From an uncultured Verrucomicrobiae bacterium (GTDB taxonomy: Bacteria > Verrucomicrobiota > Verrucomicrobiia > Limisphaerales > UBA1096), in assembly GCA_937770485.1 (NCBI GenBank), contig CALJHX010000041.1:1-46112 (forward strand): 46,112 bases of DNA, read 5' to 3'. Below the pieces are notes generated by a model. It saw only the letters and a list, made by a program, of their open reading frames with translations. It did not search any database and was not told the origin of the DNA. Within the stretch, counting starts at the first letter, position 1; each line of letters opens with the position of its first letter. The position numbers and the translations under genes were made by a program. Below, in pieces: positions 1 to 7,143 of the stretch.

Positions 1-578
1 TCCAAACTGCTGAATGCGACGAACGCGCGCTTGGAGCATTAATCGGAGTAATCTCAGACCATGAAGCGGTGGCGGGATTGTATGCTGCGCCGGTTCGAAT
101 GTAGGCTTCGGTCCCAATCAATCCGCCCCAGATGATCATACTACTTCCATCCCAAGCTGAAACATGTCCATAACGACCAGTTGGCTCGTTGGCGGCAGTA
201 AAAGAACTCCAGCTATCACCTGGAAATGAATGTATTTTTCTATACCCATTTTCCTGGAGGTTAGAAGAGGCAAATACTCCATTTAGGCCGCTTAAAGAAG
301 TAGATTGTTCTAATACAGAAATCTTGGCTGTGTTGGCGGCAATGGCAGTCTCCTGATTAGATGTGATCCCTGTTTTAGCAGAGTTTAGCTCTATCACATC
401 CCTCAGCCCTTCTCCCAGCGCGGCTTCAGTGACAATTCCATCTGGCAGTTCATCCACCGTTTTTGCCTTCAGCGTTTACAGCGAACCCAACTGAAGTGAC
501 CCGACTATCGGGTGTGAGTTGAACGAATGAGCCATTATCGTCACCAAACCAAGTGCGAATGAAAATATGCTCCTGATC
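1..578 (-). pseudogene. Continuation of the secreted kelch-like protein after two frameshifts; open at window edge
   Basis: Read on the minus strand, the gene continues in a second frame (FDQEHIFIRTWFGDD... to FAVNAEGK). It then shifts again at a run of five A near position 470, into a third frame (KTVDELPDGIVTEAALGEG...) that stays open to position 1. This last part has a short heptad-like spacer (SNQETAIAANTAKISVLEQ) and then a kelch-type blade: GRYGHVSAWDGSSMIIWGG, TGAAYNPATASWSEI and APSARSSHSAVW. Kelch blades form beta-propellers used for binding or adhesion. Both shifts look like single-base insertions and the protein sequence around them is well preserved. Sequence error is as likely as a real pseudogene. 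The C-terminus lies outside the window. Confidence 0.6.
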
Positions 579-897
579 AAACAAACCGGGCTTTCAGCGC
601 AGCCATATTGGTAACTGAGACATCACCAAGCATCACCGCAAACACACCCTGTACAACCTTGATCTCGATCGATTTGGCTGGCTCCCCGTTGGTAGACTCC
701 CCGTCGTTGCGCCAAAGGGTCGTGCCCCCCTGATTGACAACGGCGAACTTAAACTGCCCATCCCCCTCAAACGGTCTTCCATCGGCGAGAACATGCCCAT
801 GATAAGTCATCAAAAGCGGGACAGCACTGCAAAGCGGTTTGAGCCCGAAAAACAGGAAAAGCAGACAAAAATTTAATTTAAATAGCTTATTAATCAA
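577..897 (-). CDS. Secreted protein, N-terminal segment (frame-broken)
   Basis: About 106 residues open with a hydrophobic signal-like stretch (Leu/Phe-rich, roughly residues 5-25, ending near CSAVP). A small beta-rich module follows (YHGHVLADGRPFEG, a Trp near residue 62, then VVQGVFAVMLGD). That pattern is common at the N-terminus of verrucomicrobial exported proteins built as 'tail-fibre-like head plus repeats'. The reading frame stops after ALKARFV, yet shifting by one base at that point continues naturally as FDQEHIFIRTWFGDD. The stop is therefore a frameshift, not the true end; the rest is described in the adjacent entry. The only available start is a TTG with no obvious ribosome binding site, so the true start is unsure. 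Function is unknown; it is presumably exported and surface-associated. Confidence 0.55.
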   Translation of the reverse strand: MINKLFKLNFCLLFLFFGLKPLCSAVPLLMTYHGHVLADGRPFEGDGQFKFAVVNQGGTTLWRNDGESTNGEPAKSIEIKVVQGVFAVMLGDVSVTNMAALKARFV

Positions 898-1424
898 TTC
901 TTTTAATTTCGCCCCGTATCCAAACGCTAAGTAAAGTCACTAATGTAAGCGCAAGATCAGTTATTGCCCATGCCCAAGTGTATAATTAATATATTTATTA
1001 TATATATCACCTGCAGGAACATTTCATCTATTGATTTATATAAGACAAATATCTCATTAACTGAATGGCTACACCCGGTGCTAAAGTGCACTTAAAAAAG
1101 AGCGGAGGCCTTATATCTACAGATAGCTAATTAAGGCAAGAGGAATAAAAAAAAGGAGTTGAGTGCCGTCAACACATGCTGATCTTTTACCCCCATTCAA
1201 GGACCGCCAAGCACCAAGTTCAAACCGTTAACTCATTTTTTAGTGAACTTACTTAGAATTAAGCACTTACCCATGCGCTCTCAGAAGAGATAAAATCTGA
1301 GTGAAGTAAATTTAAATATTTCGCTTTGATCATTTATCCTCCGATTGGAGAACAAATCATTTCTATGCCTTAGTCAAGAAGCCCTCCAAAAGTAAGACTT
1401 CGATTGTTATGAGTAGCAGGCGCT
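898..1424. other. Intergenic region, AT-rich, no gene seen
   Basis: This stretch of about 530 bases lies between two minus-strand genes. It contains an AT-rich block (about 980-1010, alternating TA steps) that could hold the promoter of the gene below it. I see no convincing terminator hairpin for the ankyrin gene, only a 4-bp CTCC/GGAG stem near 1340, and no plausible coding frame. Confidence 0.5.
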
Positions 1425-2177
1425 TCATTCCCCTTCAGCTTTCAATTCTTTACCCGTCTTGCCACCATGTTTACGGAGAAGGTCGACGATCTCTTTGTGT
1501 TTTCCTTCTTCAACCCAATTAAGTGGAGTTTCCCCCTCAGCATCCTTCGCATTTGGATCTGCGCCATTGGCGATTAGTAGTTCTACAATTTCCATGTGAC
1601 CTTTCCAGGTGGCATTATGCAAAGGAGTCCCTCCGTTTTTGTTCTTCGCGTTTACAACTGCGCCTTTAGCGATGAGTAGTCCGGCGACTTCCTTGTGACC
1701 TCGCCAAGCAGCCCAATGCAAAGGGGTAATCTGATCGCTTGCATTCTTGGCATTTAAATCTGCGCCATTGGCGATTAGTAGTTCTGCTATTCCCCTGTCA
1801 TTACCACCCGTTGCGTAATGTAAAGGCGTCCACCCTTCCTCAGCCTTCGCATTCACATCCGCACCTTTTGTGATTAGCATTACAACGACTTCTTTGTTGC
1901 CAAAGCCAGCAGCCCAAAGCAAGGGAGTGTCTCCGTATAAATCATCCTTCGCATTTACGTCCTTTCCGTTTATCAAGCATTGTTCGACGACTTTGGGGTC
2001 CCCTTCCCACGCAGCTCTGTGAATTGAGATTTCTGGATCCTCCTCTTTGCCTTCTTCGACTCGCTGGATTTTCTGCGCCTGGATCTGCGGTTCTGGATTT
2101 GACCCGGATTCTTGTGCTGGCCTCCCATATCCAATCAATGACACGGTTGCGATAGCAGTGGTAAGTAGAAGTTTCAT
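1425..2177 (-). CDS. Ankyrin-repeat exported protein
   Basis: About 250 residues. The frame is open to 2270, but I choose the ATG at 2177 because it starts a clear signal peptide (MKLLLTTAIATVSLIGYG). A charged linker (QAQKIQRVEEGKEEDPE) leads into six consecutive ankyrin repeats of about 33 residues (TPLHYA/TPLHWAA... LLIAKGADVNAK...), ending in a Lys/Glu-rich tail. Ankyrin arrays bind proteins, so a periplasmic or membrane-anchored scaffold role is inferred; partners are unknown. Related verrucomicrobial ankyrin proteins usually carry a lipobox of the type L-x-G-C. Here the cysteine position is tyrosine (LIGYG), so lipid anchoring would be lost. A decayed relative lies at 6.8 kb. No operon partner: the neighbours on both sides are more than 400 bp away. 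Confidence 0.85.
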   Translation of the reverse strand: MKLLLTTAIATVSLIGYGRPAQESGSNPEPQIQAQKIQRVEEGKEEDPEISIHRAAWEGDPKVVEQCLINGKDVNAKDDLYGDTPLLWAAGFGNKEVVVMLITKGADVNAKAEEGWTPLHYATGGNDRGIAELLIANGADLNAKNASDQITPLHWAAWRGHKEVAGLLIAKGAVVNAKNKNGGTPLHNATWKGHMEIVELLIANGADPNAKDAEGETPLNWVEEGKHKEIVDLLRKHGGKTGKELKAEGE

Positions 2178-2630
2178 AAGCTTGAAAGCAGCCAACCAAT
2201 AACGAAACGTCGGAGCTCTTACAACACCTAAACTGCCAAGGTCATACCGTTGCGGGCACTGTTTACGCATAATATTGTTTGCAGTGGCTCACTGGCGGCA
2301 AGGACCCAGTACGCGTCTTCACGCGATACAGTCGGTAGATTCTGTTGACGCAAAAAAAAGAATACTGAAATGACCGACGGTCCGGTGACACTGTTGTCGT
2401 TGAAGCGGCAGAGTTTCGGAGATTATTCATCCGCGCCTCATATCGGATGACACCGTGATAAAACAATATTGGGCTATGCTGCTTAAGGGGCTAGCCGTTT
2501 TACTCTGTTTATTGGATGAAGCTGTTCTATGAAAAGCCTGTAGATATCTACTTGTTTAGCGAGCACTGCGAGTTATCAGGATACCGTTAGTTTTAATCCC
2601 CCCACTATGTCTATTCGAGTCTTGGTTTGC
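2178..2630. other. Intergenic region, nothing recognised
   Basis: This stretch of about 450 bases separates the ankyrin gene from the SDR gene, both on the minus strand. It should contain the ankyrin promoter and any SDR terminator. Short frames exist in both strands but none has a start context or recognisable residues, and I see no strong hairpin with a T-run. Confidence 0.4.
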
Positions 2631-3410
2631 TCAAATTCCTGAGCTGATACGAGGGCCGATAGTATGGCCAGTATCCACAGTCAAAACATGTCCGGTAACC
2701 TTGGAACAAGTGATCATGGACAAGATACCGTCTGCGATATCCTCGTGTGTGCTGACGGCATCCAGTAGTCCTTCGGCTGCTTTTTTGTCGCGGACAGATT
2801 CGTAGCTGCTTCCGAGTCCGGTTTGCAGCCATTCGCCTTCGATGAAACCCGGTGCGACCGCATTGACGCGAATCTTCGGGCCAAGCGTCCGTGCTAGCCC
2901 AAGTGTAAGGTTTATCAAACCAGCTTTGGACACGCAGTACGGGATGGAACTGCCTGCGCCGGTGATGCCGGCCACACTCGCGGTGTTCACGATCACACCG
3001 CCGTCGCCGGCTTCAAGTGACTCGCGAGCAGCGCGTGTGCATTGGAACGGCCCCTTAAGATTCACGCCGAGTATGTGTTCCCAATCGTAGTCACTAACCT
3101 CGTCCATGTCATGAAAGTTGATGAAACGCGTTGTGCCAGCATTGTTGATCAAGATGTCCAGTTGACCAATCGCCTCGACGGATTCTGTGGCGATTCGACG
3201 GCAATCGACATCTCTGGCCACGTCGCCCTGGACGACAACGGCTTTCACTCCGAACCCACGGCATTGGGTGGCCACATGCTTGGCTCGATCGATGGATTGG
3301 TTACAATTAATAGCAACATTACATCCTTTCTTGGCTAACTTAATTGCCGTCGCTGCACCTACGCCGCGACTGGCCCCGGTAATGAGTGCGGCTTTTCCGT
3401 TCAGTTCCAT
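2631..3410 (-). CDS. SDR-family oxidoreductase, FabG-like
   Basis: A short-chain dehydrogenase/reductase of about 259 residues, the normal size for classical SDRs. Counting from the upstream in-frame start at 3464, it has the cofactor loop TGASRGVG (29-36), the NNAG motif (107-110), catalytic Ser163, and Tyr176 and Lys180 in YCVSK, followed by the typical RVNAVAPGFI segment. It should be a cytoplasmic NAD(P)(H)-dependent oxidoreductase closest in pattern to 3-oxoacyl-ACP reductase or sugar/polyol dehydrogenases; the substrate cannot be told. I place the start at the ATG at 3410 (MELNGKAALITG), which matches the family's usual N-terminus; 3419 is an alternative. It stands alone, with no acp or fatty-acid gene nearby, so a housekeeping fabG role is unlikely. 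Confidence 0.9.
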   Translation of the reverse strand: MELNGKAALITGASRGVGAATAIKLAKKGCNVAINCNQSIDRAKHVATQCRGFGVKAVVVQGDVARDVDCRRIATESVEAIGQLDILINNAGTTRFINFHDMDEVSDYDWEHILGVNLKGPFQCTRAARESLEAGDGGVIVNTASVAGITGAGSSIPYCVSKAGLINLTLGLARTLGPKIRVNAVAPGFIEGEWLQTGLGSSYESVRDKKAAEGLLDAVSTHEDIADGILSMITCSKVTGHVLTVDTGHTIGPRISSGI

Positions 3411-3746
3411 TCGCGACATCATCTTCGACAGCGGGGCTGCTGCCAACAAATTCCGTTTCGCCAAGCACCTTGCTTTCCCAAAGCCCCCTCATCGAGGGAT
3501 TAAGAATGCAGCATCCGGACCATCAAATCTGGCAATGTTTCCCGCAACCCTGCCAAGTCCCACAAAAATTTCTGACTGCAAAATTCTAATGGCCTACGAC
3601 AGGATTTAGGGGGAAATCATTTGTTAACAGGTTCACACGCCTCACCTGCAGTCGGTCGTGAGATTGAATCATCTACCACGGATTAAGGCATGCGTTGTCC
3701 TGTAAGTTGGGGTTTCTCTCCCCTGTTCAGTTCGTGGCAATGCTTA

Positions 3747-3780
3747 AAAGAAAACCCCCGCCAGCCGAGGCTGACGGGGG
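3747..3780 (-). terminator. Rho-independent terminator acting on minus-strand transcripts
   Basis: Positions 3755-3780 form a GC-rich inverted repeat (CCCCCGCCAGC / GCTGACGGGGG, one mismatch, 4-base loop). Read on the minus strand it is followed by TTTTCTTTT, a classical intrinsic terminator. There is no T-run in the plus direction. No recognisable minus-strand gene ends just upstream of it, so it is an orphan terminator. Confidence 0.7.
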
Positions 3781-3919
3781 AACCAACTATGAAAAAATGA
3801 ACTCTGCAGTTATTGACGGTGTAATTGGCTATGTGTTCAAAAAAATCTTCTGAGCAGGGGGCGGGGTAACTGATGATGCCCCACGCAGCTCTGGGGGCCC
3901 TCCCCTCCCACACCTCATC

Positions 3920-4356
3920 CACAAGTGGATATTCACAAAACACGCCCAAACAGGATTACTAAGCTCTAAAAAGGATAAAAGTTCCGACGGCAAGGCCATC
4001 CTCCCCAGCCTGGATCAAATGCTGCAATATCTACGACGCGGGCAACTTAAAACAGTTGGGACATTGAAACTGGATTGCCAGAGACGATCTCTGGCCCAAG
4101 CGGGACTGATCCTGAAGGAGATGAATACCCGCGTCGTGCCACTGAACGTGGCCACCCAAGGGTTAGACCACTAGCAAACCCAATCCAGCGGGACTAACTG
4201 CAGTTGAACGTTTTTAAAGCTGCCTCTGACTTTGAACAGGGCATCATCCGTGAACGGGCCTTACCGGTTTGGAGTATGAGCAGAACAAAAGACCGACAAA
4301 TTTACCAGAAACGCCTTCAGATGGTTGATATTGCCCCCAAGCCATCTAATCGCTAA
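3920..4356 (+). pseudogene. Relic of a serine recombinase (resolvase/invertase)
   Basis: From about 3923 the plus strand reads KWIFTKHAQTGLLSS, then LPSLDQMLQYLRRGQ, TLKLDCQRRSLAQA, LKEMNTRVVPLN and TQGLD before a stop near 4172. These match in order the middle of serine recombinases (IFTD...SG..., RP-LxxMLxxLRxGDTLVVWKLDR, RSLxxL, LTxGLDT). After a frame change near 4210 it continues AASDFEQGIIRERALPVW, matching the family's FAALADFERxxIRERTxAGL segment, to a stop at 4354-4356. The N-terminal third with the catalytic serine (YARVST) is not recognisable, and the conserved WKLDR is altered to LKLDC, so it cannot be active. It marks a past transposon or integrative element. Identification rests on pattern recall, not alignment. 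Confidence 0.65.
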
Positions 4357-4569
4357 CTCCTTTGGGATTTCTAAGGTAGGACAAATTGGAACGAGCTACC
4401 TTAGTCTGAAGTAGACGCCGAACCCTGCATCCAGTAACCAGGCCAGTAGTGATGCCTTGACAGGTATCTGGGTCCAGATTGCAGCAGACTCCCTTGTCGG
4501 TTGTTCAATCTCCTTTGTCAGTTGTTTTGGATTGAAACTCATAGGTCCTCTGTGATTCGCTTTGCGTCT

Positions 4570-4680
4570 ATGGCTACTGTCTTTAAGCGTTTTATGGTCA
4601 TGGCAGTTACCCTTTTCCTGCTTGGCCTTCTCTGTCTCCTTGTCATCCATTGGCTTTCCCGATCAATTCCGAATAATTAG
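4570..4680 (+). CDS. Possible 36-residue single-span membrane peptide (weak)
   Basis: This is the only feature I can propose for 4357-4716. An ATG at 4570 opens a 36-residue frame with one strongly hydrophobic span (MAVTLFLLGLLCLLVIHW) flanked by basic residues before and after (KRF..., LSRS), the layout of a small one-pass membrane protein. There is no clear ribosome binding site, promoter or family match. The overlapping minus-strand frame at 4396-4650 (84 residues, very hydrophilic, Lys/His-rich) is its reverse image; I prefer neither with confidence. The surroundings are gene relics, so this may be non-coding. Confidence 0.2.
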   Translation: MATVFKRFMVMAVTLFLLGLLCLLVIHWLSRSIPNN

Positions 4681-4716
4681 CGAAGTAAACTTAACGACTG
4701 CGTTTACGGCATCTCC

Positions 4717-5082
4717 GTGAGCGCTCTAAAATGCGATACCTCAGGCGACAAGCCCCGCTTAAGTTGGGAAATCAAAACTACGCGTTTTCAGACACAATCC
4801 GCCTACCAGATCCTCGTCGCTAGCAGTGAAGAGGTTCTCGCGACCGACAAGGGTAATCCCTGGGACAGAGGCAAAGTCGTATCGAATAAATCAGCGGCAA
4901 TCGCTTACGCCGGTAAACCTCTGTTTGCCGGAGAGAGATTCTATTGGAAAGTGCGGTGTTGGAACAATCCGGACGAGGCAAAAATCAAGCGTGTCAACTA
5001 TTGGATTCCCAAGGAACTGCTCGCTGAGATGGTCAAGACGCGAGCCGGTGCTTTCAGCGCTTCAGTTGGTTTCAAACTTTGA
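4717..5082 (+). pseudogene. Stub of an alpha-L-rhamnosidase (GH78) N-terminal domain
   Basis: The frame starts at a GTG. Residues 1-85 carry the pattern of the Bac_rhamnosid_N domain found at the start of GH78 alpha-L-rhamnosidases: ALKCD...KPRLSWEI, QSAYQILVASSEE, WDRGKV, IAYAGKPL and FYWKVRCWN. After that the resemblance ends and about 35 unrelated residues run to a stop at 5082. GH78 enzymes are usually 700-1100 residues with an (alpha/alpha)6 catalytic barrel, which is absent here. This is therefore the 5' remnant of a gene whose catalytic part was deleted. No signal peptide is visible. Intact relatives release terminal rhamnose from plant or algal polysaccharides, consistent with the adjoining sulfatase. 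A short independent protein is possible but unlikely. Confidence 0.65.
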
Positions 5083-5199
5083 AGGCACGAAAGCGACCCT
5101 GTAGTTCGTCATGGAAGCCCCTTGTCGACTAACTCAGAAGCCAACACATTTAGAAACTGCAGCCCGTTTTCCTGAAACGCAGTTGTTTGCTTCCACTTG

Positions 5200-5373
5200 G
5201 TGAAAATAGTTAGCGATAGATTACCGGAACGCCTTAACTGCCGGCCTGTCCTGCACCTTGACCCCAACCTTAAAGCCCGACTACAATCGTGCCTGCAACG
5301 ACACGAACTGAAGCCTACCATCCGGCACAAAATCGAGTCCGCCCTCAAACAACCAGATACTAAACCCCGATGA
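5200..5373 (+). CDS. Possible 57-residue basic protein overlapping the sulfatase start
   Basis: A GTG at 5200 opens a 57-codon frame whose TGA overlaps the ATG of the next gene by four bases (ATGA), the usual mark of translational coupling. The product is basic, with a predicted helical second half (LDPNLKARLQSCLQRHELK, then IRHKIESALKQ) that loosely resembles ribbon-helix-helix regulators (DxxLKARLxxxxxRHxLKP...). There is no good ribosome binding site, and the frame follows a gene relic, so it may be chance. If real, it could regulate or be co-translated with the sulfatase. Nothing else is seen in 5083-5369. Confidence 0.3.
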   Translation: MKIVSDRLPERLNCRPVLHLDPNLKARLQSCLQRHELKPTIRHKIESALKQPDTKPR

Positions 5374-6776
5374 AAAGAAGCCGTATATCAAAAGTACTAA
5401 TCTGTGCTCTGACATTACCCACTTTCGTAGTGACCAACTGGGCGACAGAACCGGCCGGAAAAGCCAAAAACATTCTTCTGATCATGTCGGATGATTTAAA
5501 AGCCAGCGTGTTGCCGGTTTATGGCAATACAGTCTGCCAGACCCCCAATATCAACCGACTTGCAAAGTCAGGGATGGTATTTGAGCGTGCTTACTGTCAG
5601 GGCTTGGCTTGTTCGCCATCGCGACCGTCGATGTTGCGGAGTATCTACCCTAAGTCTAAGGCTACCGCACCGACGATCGGCGAGTACCTTCAACAATACG
5701 GAATGCATACGTCTCGAGTGGGCAAGATTTTTCATATGCCCGTACCACATGCGCAGCTTGATGGCAGTCATGGCAGGGATGCCGCTGAATGCTGGACCGC
5801 GCGTTACAACACTAAGACCCGTGAGACATTTTCGCCCGGGCTGTACCGGTTGCTGAACTCGGACATCGTGACCCGGAAGACTGAAGGCCGTGATGCCAAG
5901 GGCCCAAACCGTATGTGGGCGACTGTTGAATCAGACAAGAAAGATGGCTCCGATCAGGCGGACTATATGGTTGCGACGAAAGCGATTGAGTTGCTAAGGG
6001 AACGCAAGAAGTCGGGTAAACCGTTCTTCCTCGGCGTAGGCTTCGTGAGGCCGCACTTCCCTATGGTTCAGCCGAAAAAGTTCTTCGAACTGTATCCACA
6101 GGAGAAGATGAAGATTCCGCCGCAGATTCCAGGTGACTTGGATGATATCCCCCCTGCTGGTCGTGGGTCAGATGGCAAGGGACTCAATGAGATGGAGGAA
6201 AACCGCCGCCGAATGTGGCAAGCTTATTACGCTTCGGTTTCATTCATGGATGAGCAGCTTGGACGCGTGATCGACGAACTCGATCGGCTCGGATTGCGCG
6301 ATTCCACAACAATCGCGTTCACCACCGACCACGGCTACCATCTGGGCGAACATGGATTTTGGCAGAAAGCCAACCTGCATGAGGAAGTCGTCCGTGTACC
6401 GTTGATCGTCAGTGCGCCGGGGGTGAAGCCGGGACGGACATCGTCATTAGTCGAGCTTGTGGATCTCTATCCTACTTGGACAGACCTGCTGGGATTGCCA
6501 ATGCCAAAGGACCTTCACGGCAAAAGCCTGACCCCGATTTTACGCAATCCGAATGCGAAAGTGCGCGACACAGCCCTGTCCATTCATAATCAGGCAGGCG
6601 GCGGCCTGCGTTCAGCCGAATGGCATTACATGAATTACGACGGTAAAGGCGAAGAGCTGTACGACATGATCAAGGATCCAGGGCAGTACACCAACCTCGT
6701 TTCTGATCCGAAATACGCCACTGTCCTCGAGCAAGCCAGGGCTCAGTTCAAAACCCGGATGGCAGCCGCAAGATAG
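5370..6776 (+). CDS. Sulfatase (formylglycine type, iduronate-2-sulfatase-like)
   Basis: A 468-residue exported enzyme: signal peptide about 1-26 (ends NWATEPAG), then the sulfatase fold with the metal ligands in IMSDD (39-42) and the active-site motif CSPSR (81-85), where Cys81 would be converted to formylglycine. Later motifs are GKIFHMP, FFLGVGFVRPHFP, YYASVSFMDEQLG and TTDHGYHLGEHGFW (metal-binding Asp/His). Arrangement and length fit the choline/iduronate-2-sulfatase-like group of S1 sulfatases, which remove sulfate esters from polysaccharides in the periplasm. One oddity: the canonical CxPSRxxxLTG signature reads CSPSRPSMLRS, so the Thr-Gly that helps formylglycine-generating enzyme is replaced by Arg-Ser, and the loop after it is short. 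Downstream lies an ankyrin relic, then convergent genes. Confidence 0.92.
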   Translation: MKRSRISKVLICALTLPTFVVTNWATEPAGKAKNILLIMSDDLKASVLPVYGNTVCQTPNINRLAKSGMVFERAYCQGLACSPSRPSMLRSIYPKSKATAPTIGEYLQQYGMHTSRVGKIFHMPVPHAQLDGSHGRDAAECWTARYNTKTRETFSPGLYRLLNSDIVTRKTEGRDAKGPNRMWATVESDKKDGSDQADYMVATKAIELLRERKKSGKPFFLGVGFVRPHFPMVQPKKFFELYPQEKMKIPPQIPGDLDDIPPAGRGSDGKGLNEMEENRRRMWQAYYASVSFMDEQLGRVIDELDRLGLRDSTTIAFTTDHGYHLGEHGFWQKANLHEEVVRVPLIVSAPGVKPGRTSSLVELVDLYPTWTDLLGLPMPKDLHGKSLTPILRNPNAKVRDTALSIHNQAGGGLRSAEWHYMNYDGKGEELYDMIKDPGQYTNLVSDPKYATVLEQARAQFKTRMAAAR

Positions 6777-6796
6777 GCACCGCGAAATGTAAACCG

Positions 6797-7016
6797 ATAG
6801 CAAATGAAACACTGCTTGAGGCTGCACTCTACGGGAACAATAAAACTGTCAAACAAAGCTTGGCTGCTAGCGTGAATTCCAGTTCGAAGGCGCACTTCCG
6901 AGGAGTGACTCCTTTGCATGATACGGCTTCTAACGGCCGCTAGGCAGTCGTCGCACTCATCCACAAACAGGGTGGTCAGTTCGGGTGAAGAATTGAAACT
7001 GTTCAACCGGAGGCAG
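6797..7016 (+). pseudogene. Ankyrin-repeat gene relic
   Basis: The plus strand just after the sulfatase reads NETLLEAALYGNNKTVKQSL, then SKAHFRGVTPLHDTASNGR, stop, AVVALIHKQGG. These are one and a half ankyrin repeats (xxxEAAxxGNxxTVKQxLAxG...; GxTPLHxAAxxGHxxVVxLLIxxG), with in-frame stops at 6941-6943 and 6986-6988. The rest of 6777-7143 holds no recognisable gene; there is a short GCACCG/CGGTGC hairpin near 7036 without a T-run. It resembles the intact ankyrin protein at 1.4 kb and may come from the same family expansion. It cannot encode a full product. Confidence 0.7.
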
Positions 7017-7143
7017 CATTCAGATGCACCGTACCAGCACCGCTCCGGTGCCTCACTGTCACCCTAGTCATTGAACAACCGACTCCCCGCAGTCTCTCGG
7101 AGCGGTGTTGAAAGGTGAGGTGGACAAGATGACGACTTCAACT

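Noticed and set aside
3187..3609. Plus-strand frame of 140 residues
   Set aside because: Antisense to the SDR gene; no family features, and its composition follows the reverse strand.
3683..3949. Minus-strand frame of 88 residues
   Set aside because: It reads straight through the GC-rich terminator hairpin and shows no recognisable motif; it also overlaps the recombinase relic.
4396..4650. Minus-strand frame of 84 hydrophilic residues
   Set aside because: No start context or family; it is the reverse image of a hydrophobic plus-strand peptide. Left undecided rather than called.
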